Origin: Zobellia roscoffensis
Lineage (GTDB): Bacteria; Bacteroidota; Bacteroidia; Flavobacteriales; Flavobacteriaceae
Direction of reading: 5' to 3'
DNA: 64,000 bases
Assembly: GCF_015330165.1 (NCBI RefSeq)
Contig: NZ_JADDXT010000002.1
Location: 2,168,504 to 2,232,503 of the forward strand
Shown here piece after piece: positions 10,055-19,916 of this stretch; positions within the stretch are counted from its first letter, which is position 1, and every line of letters starts with the position of its first letter. The notes under the pieces were generated by a model. It searched no databases. It was not told the DNA's origin and was given only the letters and a program-made list of their open reading frames with translations. The translations under genes and the position numbers were made by a program.

Positions 10055-10062
10055 CAAAGATA
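10055..10062 (-). promoter_or_regulatory. -7 promoter element of tRNA-Arg
   Basis: The minus strand reads TATCTTTG, a perfect match to the Bacteroidota -7 consensus TAnnTTTG, ending 15 bp before the mature tRNA 5' end. A clear -33 element was not found. Confidence 0.65.
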
Positions 10063-10204
10063 TATTTTTTTCTAGAAAAAGAACCCTCTTGCGTTTAAAA
10101 AATAGGTTGTAGACCTAAAAAAATAAGCTGACCGAGTGTAAGGTGCTAGTTTTTAAAGTGTTTGCTGTTTGAAAAAGGTGTAAGCTCAATTTCTTAAAAG
10201 CAGC

Positions 10205-10600
10205 TTATTCCGAGCTTTCTAGTTTAGATTCCAATAGCTTTTGCCGTATGATTCCAAATTCCTTATTCAGCTCATGCTCATCTATAGGCTTTCTAAGAAT
10301 GTGTAACGGCTCGGTTTTTTTGGCATTCTCCAAAGTACTGTAATCTGAATTTCCTGTTATGTATACAAAGGGAATATTGAATTTCTCTTTGAGTATTGCA
10401 GCGGTTTCAATTCCGTTTAACCCTCCAGAAAGGCCAATGTCTAATAGAACTACATTTGGCATATACTGTTCTACAATAGAAAGGGCGTCTTCTCCATTGT
10501 CCGCCGTTCTAACATGCGTATGGTCTGCATTGGTAATAATATGCTCTATAAACATCTGAATGATTAGATTGTCTTCTACGATTAGGACTTTTAGTTGCAT
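10205..10600 (-). CDS. single-domain response regulator (CheY-like receiver)
   Basis: A 131-aa receiver domain: acidic pocket VEDN, phospho-acceptor Asp in NVVLLDIGLSGG (about residue 54), Thr in YITGNS and Lys in ILRKPID. There is no output domain, so it probably relays phosphate or regulates by contact. The ATG at 10600 lies 4 nt after the kinase stop codon; an upstream TTG would overlap the kinase gene and is less likely. Its partner is the sensor kinase just upstream. The C-terminal tail (EHELNKEFGIIRQKLLESK) is helical. Confidence 0.88.
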   Translation of the reverse strand: MQLKVLIVEDNLIIQMFIEHIITNADHTHVRTADNGEDALSIVEQYMPNVVLLDIGLSGGLNGIETAAILKEKFNIPFVYITGNSDYSTLENAKKTEPLHILRKPIDEHELNKEFGIIRQKLLESKLESSE

Positions 10601-10604
10601 AGCG

Positions 10605-12170
10605 TTAGGATATCTGTTCAATTTCTTGAAACGTTATTATATAGTGCGTGCCATTTTCAGTATTGTCTTTCTCTATAGTTCCTTTTAATTGTAGGGTTAG
10701 CATGTGTATTAATTTTAGCCCCAAGGATTTGGTGTTCCTAAAATCTATTTCGTCTGAAAAACCGGTACCATTATCTCCAATGTGTAATAGGAAGTTGGGG
10801 TATTGCAATTTTTCAAACTTGATTGCAATGTGACCTTCATTTTTATTTTTGAATCCGTATTTTAAAGAATTGGTAATAATTTCATTGATCATAAGTCCTA
10901 AAGGCACCGAAGTATCTAGATTTAGGTGCAATTCTTCTGCCTCGATTTTTAAATCTATTTTTTTGTCCGACCCCTTCATTGAGGAGACTAGGGTAGTGGC
11001 CAATTGCTGTACGTAATCGCCATAGTTTATTCGGCTAAGGTCTTTGGAACGGTACAACATTTCATGAATAATGGCCATGGAGTTGATGCGGTATTGACTA
11101 TACCTGAAAAGCCCTTTTATTTTATCGTCTTTAATAAAACTAGACTGCAAGCTAAGGAGGCTGGTAATGACCTGTAAGTTGTTTTTTACCCTATGGTGTA
11201 TCTCTTTCAAAAGGGTATCGCGCTCATTCAGCCTATTTTTTATGGTCTGATTTAAGGAATCTATGCGGGTGTTCTTTTTATAAAGCAAGTAAATAATACA
11301 CAAGAACAGTACCACTCCAACGGTTAAAATAGTGGCTGTGGTATAGGTAGACTTTTTATATTCGGTCAGTTGTTTTTGGATGGAAAGATTATCCAGCTTA
11401 GTATATATGGTCCAAAGTTGATTGCCCTCAAGACTTATCTGTCTTTTATAATAAAGAGCATTTCCAAAGGGGTCTTTTTGGTTAAGATCAGTAGTGGAAG
11501 GAATATATAGTTTTTGGTCTCCGCTATCGCTATAAAAAATCTCTTTTTTAGAGTTGAGAAATGTAATGTCTTCTCCTTTAAAACTATCTAGCCAGTTTTT
11601 AGCATTTAAATTAAGGCCAACAATGCCATTTAGCGTCTGATCAATAAATATGGGCGTGAAAAAACGTATGGTAGGTCTGTGCGGAATTTCAACTTTGTTG
11701 TTTTCAATGTTGAGATTCATATGGGAGACGTATACCTCTCCTTTGTTTAAGTTTAAAGTCTTTTTAAAATATTCCCTATTGCCTTTAAATTGAAAGGAAG
11801 AGCCAACGGAACTGTCTTTGCTTTCCACCTTTATCACCTCCATGCCTTTTATATCTATATACCTGGCCTGAAAATAGTTGGGGTCTATATTAAGAAAGTA
11901 ACTTAATTTCTGCTGCGGAATTTCTAAAGGCGTGTTTGTTTTGAGGTCTAACTCTATGAGATCTCGTAAAAAGACAACATTTTTCTTACTGATACTGTAT
12001 AGCTCATAAAGACGCGATTCTGCGTCTTTGAGCTTGTTTTTGGCGGTAATCTCTTCAACTAACGTAATATTCTTATGAAAAAGATCTATGCGTTGGAGGG
12101 ATAGGTTCCAAATTATAATACAGGTAATTAAGAACAACACTGCCGATGTGATGATTAGTTTTCTTCCCAT
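10605..12170 (-). CDS. membrane sensor histidine kinase, HisKA_2 type
   Basis: A 521-aa kinase. Membrane helices near residues 7-24 and 275-296 flank a periplasmic sensor of about 245 aa that resembles a double Cache domain (FRDLIELDLKT..., PTIRFFTPIFID). The phospho-acceptor region LLKEIHHRVKNNLQV (His near 326) is the HisKA_2 signature. The ATPase domain follows with NEIITNSLKYGF (N box, about 430) and GDNGTGFSD (G1 box, about 467). Such kinases often pair with stand-alone receivers, as here. The ATG at 12170 is preferred to the TTG one codon upstream. The ligand is unknown. Confidence 0.88.
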   Translation of the reverse strand: MGRKLIITSAVLFLITCIIIWNLSLQRIDLFHKNITLVEEITAKNKLKDAESRLYELYSISKKNVVFLRDLIELDLKTNTPLEIPQQKLSYFLNIDPNYFQARYIDIKGMEVIKVESKDSSVGSSFQFKGNREYFKKTLNLNKGEVYVSHMNLNIENNKVEIPHRPTIRFFTPIFIDQTLNGIVGLNLNAKNWLDSFKGEDITFLNSKKEIFYSDSGDQKLYIPSTTDLNQKDPFGNALYYKRQISLEGNQLWTIYTKLDNLSIQKQLTEYKKSTYTTATILTVGVVLFLCIIYLLYKKNTRIDSLNQTIKNRLNERDTLLKEIHHRVKNNLQVITSLLSLQSSFIKDDKIKGLFRYSQYRINSMAIIHEMLYRSKDLSRINYGDYVQQLATTLVSSMKGSDKKIDLKIEAEELHLNLDTSVPLGLMINEIITNSLKYGFKNKNEGHIAIKFEKLQYPNFLLHIGDNGTGFSDEIDFRNTKSLGLKLIHMLTLQLKGTIEKDNTENGTHYIITFQEIEQIS

Positions 12171-12420
12171 CAATAGCTAATTGTTCTCGTATTTTGTGTG
12201 GTTTGGTATCAAAATAACGATGTTAATAGGTGGTTTGGTCTTTTAAATATACTTTAAATTATAGGCACCATGGTGTTAAGAAGAAGTTAAAAATGTAGTC
12301 CTTTTACTACCTATTGGCTTGGAAGTTAACAATTGCCTTTTTCATTATTCTATACGGCTGAGTATCAAAATTCTAGTTAAGAATGAAGTGTGGTCTATTG
12401 TTCATAACAAATGTAGGATG

Positions 12421-14517
12421 TTATTCTGCGTCCAATAAAATGTCTAGAATAAGAATAGCAGCTTCTGTAATTTTTGTGCCTGGACCAAATATGGCAATGG
12501 CGCCACGGTCAAATAAATAGGGATAGTCCGGTTTGGGAATGACACCACCCACGACTACCATAATATCATCACGGCCGTAATTTTTTAATTCTGAAATAAC
12601 TTCGGGAACCAAAGTCTTATGTCCGCCTGCTAAAGAAGAAATGCCCAGAATGTGTACATCATTTTCTACGGCTTGTTTAGCTACTTCTGCCGGAGTTTGA
12701 AAGAGTGGGCCTATATCTACATCAAAACCTAAATCCGCATAGCCCGTTGCAATTACTTTTGCTCCACGGTCATGCCCATCTTGCCCCATTTTTGCAACTA
12801 AAATACGAGGACGCCTGCCTTCCTGTTCGGCGAACAGGTCTGAAAGCTTAGATGCCTTTTTAAAACTCTCGTCTTCTTTTATTTCTTTTGAATACACCCC
12901 TGAAATAGATTGAATAGTTGCTCTGTACCTGCCAAAAACCGTTTCTAGGGCGCTACTTATTTCGCCTAAAGTAGCACGGTGTCTAGCGGCTTCTACTGCT
13001 AAAGCTAATAAATTTTCATCTGAAGTAACTTCTTTTGATGTCGTCATTTTTTGATGTGCGGCAGCGGTAAGTTCTTGGAGTGCTTGCGCTACGTTTTTTT
13101 CGTTGCGCTCGTGTTTTACCTGTTGAAGACGGGCTAGTTGAGTTTTACGTACAGCATTGTTATCGACCTCCAGAATTTGAAGGCCATCATCGTCTTCTGT
13201 TTGGTATTTGTTTACGCCAACAATGGTGTCTTGACCGCTATCTATCCGCGCCTGTTTTTTTGCTGCCGTTTCTTCAATGCGCATTTTGGGTATGCCCGCT
13301 TCAATAGCTTTGGTCATACCGCCCATTTCTTCAATCTCTTCAATGAGTTTCCATGCTTTATGAACCAAATCTTCCGTTAGTTGTTCTACATAAAAACTGC
13401 CTGCCCAAGGGTCTACCGTTTTTGTGATTTTTGTTTCTTCTTTCAGGAATAGTTGGGTATTACGCGCAATACGGGCGGAAAAATCAGTAGGTAAAGCAAT
13501 AGCTTCATCTAACGCATTGGTGTGTAAACTTTGGGTACCTCCCAATACGGCGGATAGGGCTTCAATAGTAGTGCGTGCCACATTATTGAACGGGTCCTGT
13601 GCCGTAAGGCTCCACCCACTGGTCTGGCAGTGCGTACGGAGCGACATGGATTTGTTGTTCTTTGGGTTGAACTGTTTTACCAGCTTTGCCCATAAAAGAC
13701 GTCCTGCCCTAAGTTTGGCAATTTCCGTAAAATGGTCCATGCCAATACCCCAAAAGAAAGAAAGCCTAGGTGCGAAACTATCAATGTCAAGTCCCGCTTT
13801 TAGACCTGTACGAATGTATTCCAGTCCGTCTGCTAAGGTGTATGCCAATTCCAGTTCTGCCGTGGCGCCTGCCTCGTGCATATGATAGCCGGAAATGCTG
13901 ATGCTATTGAATTTGGACATATATTCGCTGGTGTACCTAAAAATATCCGAGATGATGGCCATGGAAGGCGCAGGCGGGTAGATATAGGTATTACGCACCA
14001 TAAATTCCTTTAGAATATCATTCTGAATGGTTCCGGTCAGTTGGTTTAAAGAAACCCCTTGTTCCTCTGCGGCAACAATATAAAAAGCCATAATAGGAAG
14101 CACGGCCCCGTTCATAGTCATGGAAACGGACATCTCATTCAACGGAATACCATCAAAGAGAATCTTCATGTCCTCTACCGTGTCTATGGCCACACCAGCT
14201 TTGCCTACATCGCCCACCACACGGTCATGGTCACTATCATACCCACGGTGTGTTGCCAAGTCAAAAGCAATGGAAAGTCCTTTTTGACCTGCTTTTAGGT
14301 TTCTTCTGTAAAAGGCATTGCTCTCTTCTGCGGTAGAGAATCCCGCATATTGTCTTATGGTCCACGGGCGTTGTACATACATAGTACTGTACGGGCCACG
14401 TAAAAAAGGAGGTCTTCCGGCAGCAAAGTTCAGGTGCTCAAAATCCACCTCATTTAGCAAGGTGTCCGGCTGTGTAGCCGTTTTATTAAAGGCAATATGT
14501 TGAAAGTCTTTTCTCAT
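12421..14517 (-). CDS. mutB: methylmalonyl-CoA mutase large subunit
   Basis: A 698-aa protein, the full length of the alpha subunit. It converts succinyl-CoA and (R)-methylmalonyl-CoA using adenosylcobalamin, linking propionate, odd-chain fatty acid and branched amino acid metabolism to the TCA cycle. The N-terminal TIM barrel has the family blocks [16 protein letters not shown] and [13 protein letters not shown]. The C-terminal B12-binding domain has the cobalt-ligand motif DGHDRG (about residues 577-582) and the GG(H) and PGT blocks. It follows mutA by 30 bp, so the two form an operon. No MeaB chaperone gene is adjacent. Confidence 0.97.
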   Translation of the reverse strand: MRKDFQHIAFNKTATQPDTLLNEVDFEHLNFAAGRPPFLRGPYSTMYVQRPWTIRQYAGFSTAEESNAFYRRNLKAGQKGLSIAFDLATHRGYDSDHDRVVGDVGKAGVAIDTVEDMKILFDGIPLNEMSVSMTMNGAVLPIMAFYIVAAEEQGVSLNQLTGTIQNDILKEFMVRNTYIYPPAPSMAIISDIFRYTSEYMSKFNSISISGYHMHEAGATAELELAYTLADGLEYIRTGLKAGLDIDSFAPRLSFFWGIGMDHFTEIAKLRAGRLLWAKLVKQFNPKNNKSMSLRTHCQTSGWSLTAQDPFNNVARTTIEALSAVLGGTQSLHTNALDEAIALPTDFSARIARNTQLFLKEETKITKTVDPWAGSFYVEQLTEDLVHKAWKLIEEIEEMGGMTKAIEAGIPKMRIEETAAKKQARIDSGQDTIVGVNKYQTEDDDGLQILEVDNNAVRKTQLARLQQVKHERNEKNVAQALQELTAAAHQKMTTSKEVTSDENLLALAVEAARHRATLGEISSALETVFGRYRATIQSISGVYSKEIKEDESFKKASKLSDLFAEQEGRRPRILVAKMGQDGHDRGAKVIATGYADLGFDVDIGPLFQTPAEVAKQAVENDVHILGISSLAGGHKTLVPEVISELKNYGRDDIMVVVGGVIPKPDYPYLFDRGAIAIFGPGTKITEAAILILDILLDAE

Positions 14518-14547
14518 GTAACGTACATCTGTAAGTCTGGGCGGTTT

Positions 14548-15939
14548 TTAGCCCTGCCAACCTTCATTTTTAAGTCGTTCCCGCTCTAGGGCTTCCGTCA
14601 GTCTACTTTCTAAAATAGGTTCAATCAAGGTTTTTTCTTTTCGTCGTGTACCAAAAGGAGGTTTCTTCAATTGGTTTTTCATACGATCATCAGAACTTGA
14701 GTATCTATTGGAACCTACCAAGACCTCTTTTTGGCTGTTGAATTTCTCCTGTTCTTTTTGGGCGCTTTCCCTCAATTTTTTCTGAAGGGTGTGGTATTTT
14801 AGCTGTTTTAGAAATCCGCCGTTGGCCTCCATATCTTTAAAGAGTATAAGCGCTTTTTCCGCCAGTTGGTCCGTTAGACTTTCTATGTAATACGAGCCTT
14901 CTGCGGGGTTTTGTAGCGATTTAAAATAACTCTCCTCTTTAAGGAGTAGCAATTGATTTCTAGCGATGCGTTCCGCAAATGAATTGTTCTTATGATAGAT
15001 AAAATCATAGTTGAGGTTACAAACGCTATCGGCACCACCCAAAATAGCGGACATACATTCCGTAGTGGTGCGGATCATATTCATATTATAATCATAGAGC
15101 GTCTTGTTTCGTTTGGAAGGTGTTGCTTCTATGTGGCAATGAGCGGTAATATTATATTCTGCAGCAAGTAATTTCCAGAGTTTTCGTAGGGCATGTATTT
15201 TGGCGATTTCAAAAAAATAGTTGCCGCCCATGGCCATTTTAAAGGTAATGGATTCTAATTTTGAACCAAAGCGATGCAAATATTCATTGGCATGGGCTAA
15301 AGCATAGGCGAGTTGTTGCACCATGGTTCCCCCCGCATTTTGGTACAGTTCTGCATTTACGGTAACCACATTTTTTGGCGATGGCGTTTGAGTGACTTGC
15401 AACAGTTGTGACAGGATTTCAAAATCCTCGGCCATATTCGTAAACCAATTCCCCGTAGCTGCGAGATGCCCAATAGGGTCCATGTGAAATGAGATAGGAG
15501 AATTTTCTTGGGATAACAAGTGTGTCAGTTTCTGGATGTCTTCAGTAGAAGCGCTTTCAAATTGACAATGAATAGCAACCGATTGGCAATCGATATCCTT
15601 GAGTAGTGCTTTTAGATCGGTATCTGGCGAAGGCAAGGTGAACCGTATACTTTCTGCACCACCGGCAATGGCGCTAATCGCATGCTTGTTCGCCAAAGAA
15701 AGCTCACGAACTACAATATGTTGCGTTATGAGCCAATTGTTATGAGCTGTTGGCGAAGACTGTTTTTGACTTGCCAAATCATCGGCATGATAAAAGGGTT
15801 TTACTTTAATACCCTCTGGGGATTCCCAAACCAATTTTTCATTATAATCGGCACCTTTCAATTCATATTGAATGTTTTGTTTCCACGCTTTCGCGGAAAC
15901 TTCTTGAAAATCAGTAAACAATTTTTGTTTTATGCCCAT
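14548..15939 (-). CDS. mutA: methylmalonyl-CoA mutase small subunit
   Basis: A 463-aa subunit of the heterodimeric mutase. It keeps a TIM-barrel fold related to MutB but has no B12-binding domain, ending near residue 463, which is common in Bacteroidota. Family blocks such as GGNYFFEIAKIHALRKLW and the C-terminal PAEGSYYIESLTDQLA are visible. It is thought to stabilise the catalytic large subunit. It is the first gene of the mutA-mutB operon, and its ATG is unambiguous. Confidence 0.93.
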   Translation of the reverse strand: MGIKQKLFTDFQEVSAKAWKQNIQYELKGADYNEKLVWESPEGIKVKPFYHADDLASQKQSSPTAHNNWLITQHIVVRELSLANKHAISAIAGGAESIRFTLPSPDTDLKALLKDIDCQSVAIHCQFESASTEDIQKLTHLLSQENSPISFHMDPIGHLAATGNWFTNMAEDFEILSQLLQVTQTPSPKNVVTVNAELYQNAGGTMVQQLAYALAHANEYLHRFGSKLESITFKMAMGGNYFFEIAKIHALRKLWKLLAAEYNITAHCHIEATPSKRNKTLYDYNMNMIRTTTECMSAILGGADSVCNLNYDFIYHKNNSFAERIARNQLLLLKEESYFKSLQNPAEGSYYIESLTDQLAEKALILFKDMEANGGFLKQLKYHTLQKKLRESAQKEQEKFNSQKEVLVGSNRYSSSDDRMKNQLKKPPFGTRRKEKTLIEPILESRLTEALERERLKNEGWQG

Positions 15940-16102
15940 AGCCTATACCAATCGTTCATGAAAAGTACGATTTTGAGGGCGATTCAAAAAATATGGTTAA
16001 GAAGTTTCTAGTGCAACATAGTGAAGTATGTGGCTCTAGTTATAGCTTTGGTTAAATGGAAATATTTTTTGAAAGCAGGAAAGCGTAGTACTGTTTTTTG
16101 AG

Positions 16103-17461
16103 TTAATACGCTTTTTCTTCCCCACGCACGGCATTGATAACTGTTTGTATGATGATTTTTATGTCTAGTCGTAAGGACCATTTTTCTACATAAAAAATGT
16201 CTAGTTTGGTACGATTTAGAATATCTTTTTTCTCTGAAATTTCACCTCTGTATCCTTTTGTTTGGGCAAGACCTGTAATACCTGGTTTTACAAAATGGCG
16301 TACCAAATACTTGTCTACAGATACTTCATAGTCATAGGTGTGCGATTCCATATGCGGTCTGGGGCCCACTACGCTCATATTTCCTAGAAATACATTCAAG
16401 AACTGGGGCAGTTCATCTATACTGGTCTTTCTGATAAATTGGCCCACACGAGTTACACGCATATCACCTTTTGTCGCCATTTTAGAATCGGCATCCTTGG
16501 AGGGGCGCATAGACCTGAATTTGTAACACCAGAACGTCTGCCGCCTTAAACCATGCCTTTTTTGTTTGAAATAAAGCTTTCCGGGAGATTCCAATTTTAT
16601 TAAAACGAACATTATGGGAACCAACCAGGATAAGAAAGCTATAATAACAAAAGATGAAAAAGCAATATCAAAAGAACGCTTCACTACCCGTGCAAATAGC
16701 GTGTCTAATGGCACTCTTCTAAGGTTGAGTACGGGTACGGTATCATACAATTCTATAAACATACCCCTAGAGTATATTTCCTTGTTGTCTGGAATAATTT
16801 TTACCCGGATGAGGTTGTTATCTGCAAAGTCAATAAGGTTACGAAGCTCCTTATTATTGAACTTGGAGGCAACAAGGTAGATTTCGTCTATATTGTTTTC
16901 TAGGATGTAAAGAAAGCAGTCTACCACGGGACCTAGATAGGTAGGGCTACCTGATTTTTTATCATCAAAATACCCCATATAGCGGTACCCTAATTCTGCA
17001 TCATCAAAGACGTGTCTTATTTTTTTAAGGTTTTTATCACGCCCAATAACTACAGCTTTTACTGAGTTTCCACCCCACAAGCGGTATTTTCTTCGTAACC
17101 AAAAGAAAATGACACGATAGACCGTAAGTGCAGTACAGATTATAAGGTAAATGAACAGTTGCTGTTCCAACGATTCATATATTCTACCAGTTATACCAAA
17201 TAATGCGAAATAGGCAAGACCATAAATTAAGTAGAGCTGAACAACTATATGAATGTTGGTAAAGAAGCGTTCCTTACGTTTTCGGGTGTAATAACTTAAT
17301 CCATACGTAATAAGCAACCAAGAAACATTGTAATGTAAAATGTAATATACATTGGTATAGGTTTCCGGTGTTAAGAAAAAAAGAAACCCATTTATGATAC
17401 ATAGGTGTACCACTATAGATATTGGTATGACCCAGTCGGAATTTTTAAAGCTTTTTATCAC
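16103..17461 (-). CDS. polyprenyl-phosphate sugar-1-phosphate transferase (WcaJ/WbaP-like)
   Basis: A 452-aa membrane enzyme that starts a repeat unit by moving a sugar-1-phosphate from a UDP-sugar to undecaprenyl phosphate. It has four to five N-terminal membrane helices, a central nucleotide-binding-like part (AVVIGRDKN...GYFDDKK) and, after a further helix near 270-290, the catalytic domain with KFRSMRP, RVGQFIRKTSIDELPQ and VVGPRPHM. The only in-frame start is GTG at 17461, since a stop lies a few codons upstream. It lies 8 kb from the exopolysaccharide genes, on the opposite strand. Confidence 0.92.
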   Translation of the reverse strand: MIKSFKNSDWVIPISIVVHLCIINGFLFFLTPETYTNVYYILHYNVSWLLITYGLSYYTRKRKERFFTNIHIVVQLYLIYGLAYFALFGITGRIYESLEQQLFIYLIICTALTVYRVIFFWLRRKYRLWGGNSVKAVVIGRDKNLKKIRHVFDDAELGYRYMGYFDDKKSGSPTYLGPVVDCFLYILENNIDEIYLVASKFNNKELRNLIDFADNNLIRVKIIPDNKEIYSRGMFIELYDTVPVLNLRRVPLDTLFARVVKRSFDIAFSSFVIIAFLSWLVPIMFVLIKLESPGKLYFKQKRHGLRRQTFWCYKFRSMRPSKDADSKMATKGDMRVTRVGQFIRKTSIDELPQFLNVFLGNMSVVGPRPHMESHTYDYEVSVDKYLVRHFVKPGITGLAQTKGYRGEISEKKDILNRTKLDIFYVEKWSLRLDIKIIIQTVINAVRGEEKAY

Positions 17462-18043
17462 CTCTGTCGCTGTGTATTAAGGGTAGTAAAACGGTCCTAG
17501 GATTTAAAGCCGTTGGTCGTAAAAAACACACAGCATCTCCAAAATTTTTCGCTAGTAAGAATTGACTAAATGGCAATAACATAATTACAGTAGGTTTACA
17601 AGTTTAATAATGTTTTACATCTAGCGCTGTAGGGCGTTTTTTATTTTGGGGGAGGTTAGTAAATGCAGCCGCAAATATAGGATTTAGGGTAGTACAGCCA
17701 AAATTAAAAGTGTTATTTAATCATTATCTCATGCTCATAGAATCGATTTTAAATCTCTAAATTGCAAGTGGTTGTAATGTTTTCAGGGTTTACGGAGCGT
17801 TCCTAAATTTGCAATTTTTTCTATAAAATTATTTAAGCCTTGAATTTTGAATTTTACATGTATTAGTCGCTTTGTTATGTGCCTAAAAAGTATGACTAGG
17901 TGTTTGTTTTATAGTTTATTACGAATGTGCAGGTTTGTAAGGTGAAATTTTGATGATTCTATAATAAATAGCTTAAGAATAGCATATTTTAAAACGGTAG
18001 CACAGAGGGGTGTATGTTTATTAAAAAGTCCGAATTGATAAAT
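17462..18043. other. gene-free AT-rich stretch
   Basis: No open frame with coding character and no RNA gene was found on either strand. It holds the upstream region of the sugar transferase gene, a weak hairpin near 17620-17645 (AGCGC...GGGCG followed by T) and two similar CTAAAT(T)TGCAA words near 17756 and 17806. Confidence 0.5.
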
Positions 18044-18130
18044 AAAAAAGGGAACGCACCCCTACGTTCCCTTTATGAAGTTATATAGTATCTATTTTAA
18101 GATCAAATAGATAAACAACCTACTTATGAG
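18044..18130 (-). ncRNA. small structured RNA candidate A
   Basis: On the minus strand a -7 like element CATCTTTG (18141-18134) precedes about 87 nt with no coding potential. The inferred RNA starts with ACTCATAAGTAGGTTG, then forms a 9-bp hairpin (arms 18089-18097 and 18105-18113, 7-nt loop). It ends in a strong terminator (GGGAACG / CGTTCCC, 18050-18071) and a T6 run. Candidate B, 190 bp away, has the same order of elements with changed but still paired stems, which argues for a conserved RNA. Function unknown. Confidence 0.6.
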
Positions 18131-18237
18131 TTACAAAGATGCAGTAGTTCTAAGGACGTTTTTGACTCCAAAAAATGAAATTTTAACACATTTGAACGTA
18201 AAACAATATCCTCATTTGAAACCTCAAGAGTGGACAT

Positions 18238-18325
18238 AAAAAAAGGGAGCGTTCCCCAACGCTCCCTTCCCGAGTTATATCATACCTACTTCAAAGATGA
18301 AATAGGGATTCAACCTACTTATGAG
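18238..18325 (-). ncRNA. small structured RNA candidate B
   Basis: A paralogue of candidate A. The -7 like element is CATATTTG (18336-18329). The 5' part ACTCATAAGTAGGTTG is the same as in A. The internal hairpin has arms CCUAUUUC and GAAGUAGG in the RNA (8 pairs, one U-G), different in sequence from A but paired at the same place. The terminator stem is GGGAGCG / CGCTCCC with a T7 run. The changes in the terminator are also compensatory. No open frame is present. Confidence 0.6.
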
Positions 18326-18396
18326 TTACAAATATGCGATAGTTCTTTGATGTATATTGATTCAAAAAACATCAAAATTGACGCAATAGCTAATTA

Positions 18397-18528
18397 CTAA
18401 TTAATAACGTAGCCCAATATCCAGTAGAGAATAATAAATACCACTACACTTCCAATACATCCGCATTTTCCTCCTCCTATTTTTTTGGCGCCCCAACCGG
18501 CCAAAATGGCTTTTAGTATGTTTTTCAT
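18397..18528 (-). CDS. 43-aa small membrane protein
   Basis: Translation gives MKNILKAILAGWGAKK, then IGGGKCGCIG and a hydrophobic C-terminal helix with SVVVFIILYWILGYVIN. The glycine/cysteine-rich hinge before one helix resembles a small Bacteroidota membrane protein type with a KK-x-GGG-C pattern (recalled, not searched). It lies 10 bp after the 158-aa gene and is probably the last gene of that operon. Function unknown. Confidence 0.7.
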   Translation of the reverse strand: MKNILKAILAGWGAKKIGGGKCGCIGSVVVFIILYWILGYVIN

Positions 18529-18538
18529 ATAAATTAGT

Positions 18539-19015
18539 TTATGAGGTCTTTACAGGACCTGTTTTATATTTGGTGTTGTAGTCCATCCGTAGCTTTTGTA
18601 GTGTGCTGTTTATATCTTCTGCCTGTGATTGCAACAGCGCATTCGTGGTCTTTGGCATTCCGCTAAAGGCTAAAATATTTTGGTACTGCAACACGAGCGT
18701 TTGTTCTTTATCGGTAACCAAGACATTAACCTGTGCATCCGTTAGGTTTTCTTCTAAGAGTTGCCTTTCCATTGGTTTAAATATAGGTTGGTCCGTTGTG
18801 AAAGGGTCAATTAGTTTTCGCTCCGTTACGGCATGGTATTCGTCCGTTAGAATTTTGGTGAAATCCCCTTGTTCAAAATGGCGTTTTTTAAAATAGGTTT
18901 GATAGGTAGGGTAGCGGTCCGATTGTATTAAAGTGCCATACACCTTTTCTGCGGCTACCATTTCGGTTATTAATTCGTGTAATGCGTTTTTCCAAGTACT
19001 GCGTTCTTTCTCCAT
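18539..19015 (-). CDS. helical protein, possibly ferritin-like
   Basis: A 158-aa, highly charged, mostly helical protein without a signal peptide. Its early part (ALHELITEMVAAEKVYGTLI, then HFEQGDFTKILTDEYHA) loosely resembles the DUF2383/PA2169 four-helix group seen at 39.4 kb, but this is uncertain. It lies between two dehydrogenase genes and a small membrane protein gene in a minus-strand operon that looks stress-related. Confidence 0.65.
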   Translation of the reverse strand: MEKERSTWKNALHELITEMVAAEKVYGTLIQSDRYPTYQTYFKKRHFEQGDFTKILTDEYHAVTERKLIDPFTTDQPIFKPMERQLLEENLTDAQVNVLVTDKEQTLVLQYQNILAFSGMPKTTNALLQSQAEDINSTLQKLRMDYNTKYKTGPVKTS

Positions 19016-19056
19016 TTTCTTTAGATTTTTAAATTATGAATTCGTGTTTCTGTAAA

Positions 19057-19875
19057 TCAACCGAAAGCCGATTCTACGGCACCTCCATCAATGCGGACAT
19101 TGGTTCCGTTTACGTAACTGGCATGCTCAGAACATAGGAACGCTACAATGGCAGCTACTTCTTCTGGCTTTCCTCTGCGCTCCATGGCAATATGTGGTCT
19201 TTTGTTTTTTACGAACCACTCTACGGCTTCTTTTACCGAAATGTCCTTTTCTTTAGCGAGTTCTTCCATCATGGCATCCGTCATAGGAGTTTCTATATAG
19301 GCCGGTGAAACACAATTGAACAAAATGTTCTCTTTGGAGTACGAACGGGACAAGCATTTGGAGAGATTAACAATAGCCGCCTTACACGCGTTATATGGAC
19401 TCTCCTCTACATAAGGCTGAAAGGCATTTTCACTAGCCACCATGACCATACGGCCCCATTTTAGCTTTTGCATTTGAGGTACGAATGCACGTGCTACACG
19501 AACTGCACCCATTAAATCTACTTGAATGGTTTTCATCCAATCATCATCGGTCAGTTCTAGAAAATCACCGGCCGCACCACGAGCTCCAGCGGAATGAAAA
19601 ATGATATGTGCACCACCAAATTCGGTTTGGACTTTTTCGGCTAAATCCAATACTTCTTGATTTTTAGAAATATCAGCAGCTATGCCCATTATCTTGGCAC
19701 CGTCTTTTGCATCTTTTTCAATCTGTTTTACAGCATCGTCCAGTTTTTTGCCATTATCCTTATCGGAAAGCACAATATTTACACCTTCCCGTGCTAAAAA
19801 CTTAGCGGTTTCTATACCTAGTCCGGAATCCCCTCCTGTTATGAGCGCTGTTTTTCCTTTTATTTTTAAATCCAT
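19057..19875 (-). CDS. short-chain dehydrogenase/reductase
   Basis: A 272-aa classical SDR. The cofactor motif TGGDSGLG lies at residues 13-20, and the catalytic residues are Ser148, Tyr161 and Lys165 (YNACK). The C-terminal IDGG block is typical. The best family guess is a glucose-1-dehydrogenase or 3-oxoacyl-ACP-reductase-like enzyme; the substrate cannot be told. It is 41 bp from the downstream 158-aa gene and 41 bp from the next SDR. Confidence 0.88.
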   Translation of the reverse strand: MDLKIKGKTALITGGDSGLGIETAKFLAREGVNIVLSDKDNGKKLDDAVKQIEKDAKDGAKIMGIAADISKNQEVLDLAEKVQTEFGGAHIIFHSAGARGAAGDFLELTDDDWMKTIQVDLMGAVRVARAFVPQMQKLKWGRMVMVASENAFQPYVEESPYNACKAAIVNLSKCLSRSYSKENILFNCVSPAYIETPMTDAMMEELAKEKDISVKEAVEWFVKNKRPHIAMERRGKPEEVAAIVAFLCSEHASYVNGTNVRIDGGAVESAFG

Positions 19876-19916
19876 TGTTTTTTTTTTGATTCGTAATTTT
19901 CAATTTAATGTTTGTC

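Noticed and set aside
10601..10621. TTG start seven codons upstream for the receiver gene
   Set aside because: It would overlap the kinase stop codon; the ATG at 10600 lies 4 nt after that stop and matches the family start.
13424..13885. 153-codon plus-strand frame inside mutB
   Set aside because: It is antisense to a highly conserved catalytic subunit and shows no family features.
17462..18043. Possible replication or attachment region
   Set aside because: It is AT-rich but shows no DnaA-box cluster, iterons or direct repeats of the needed kind.
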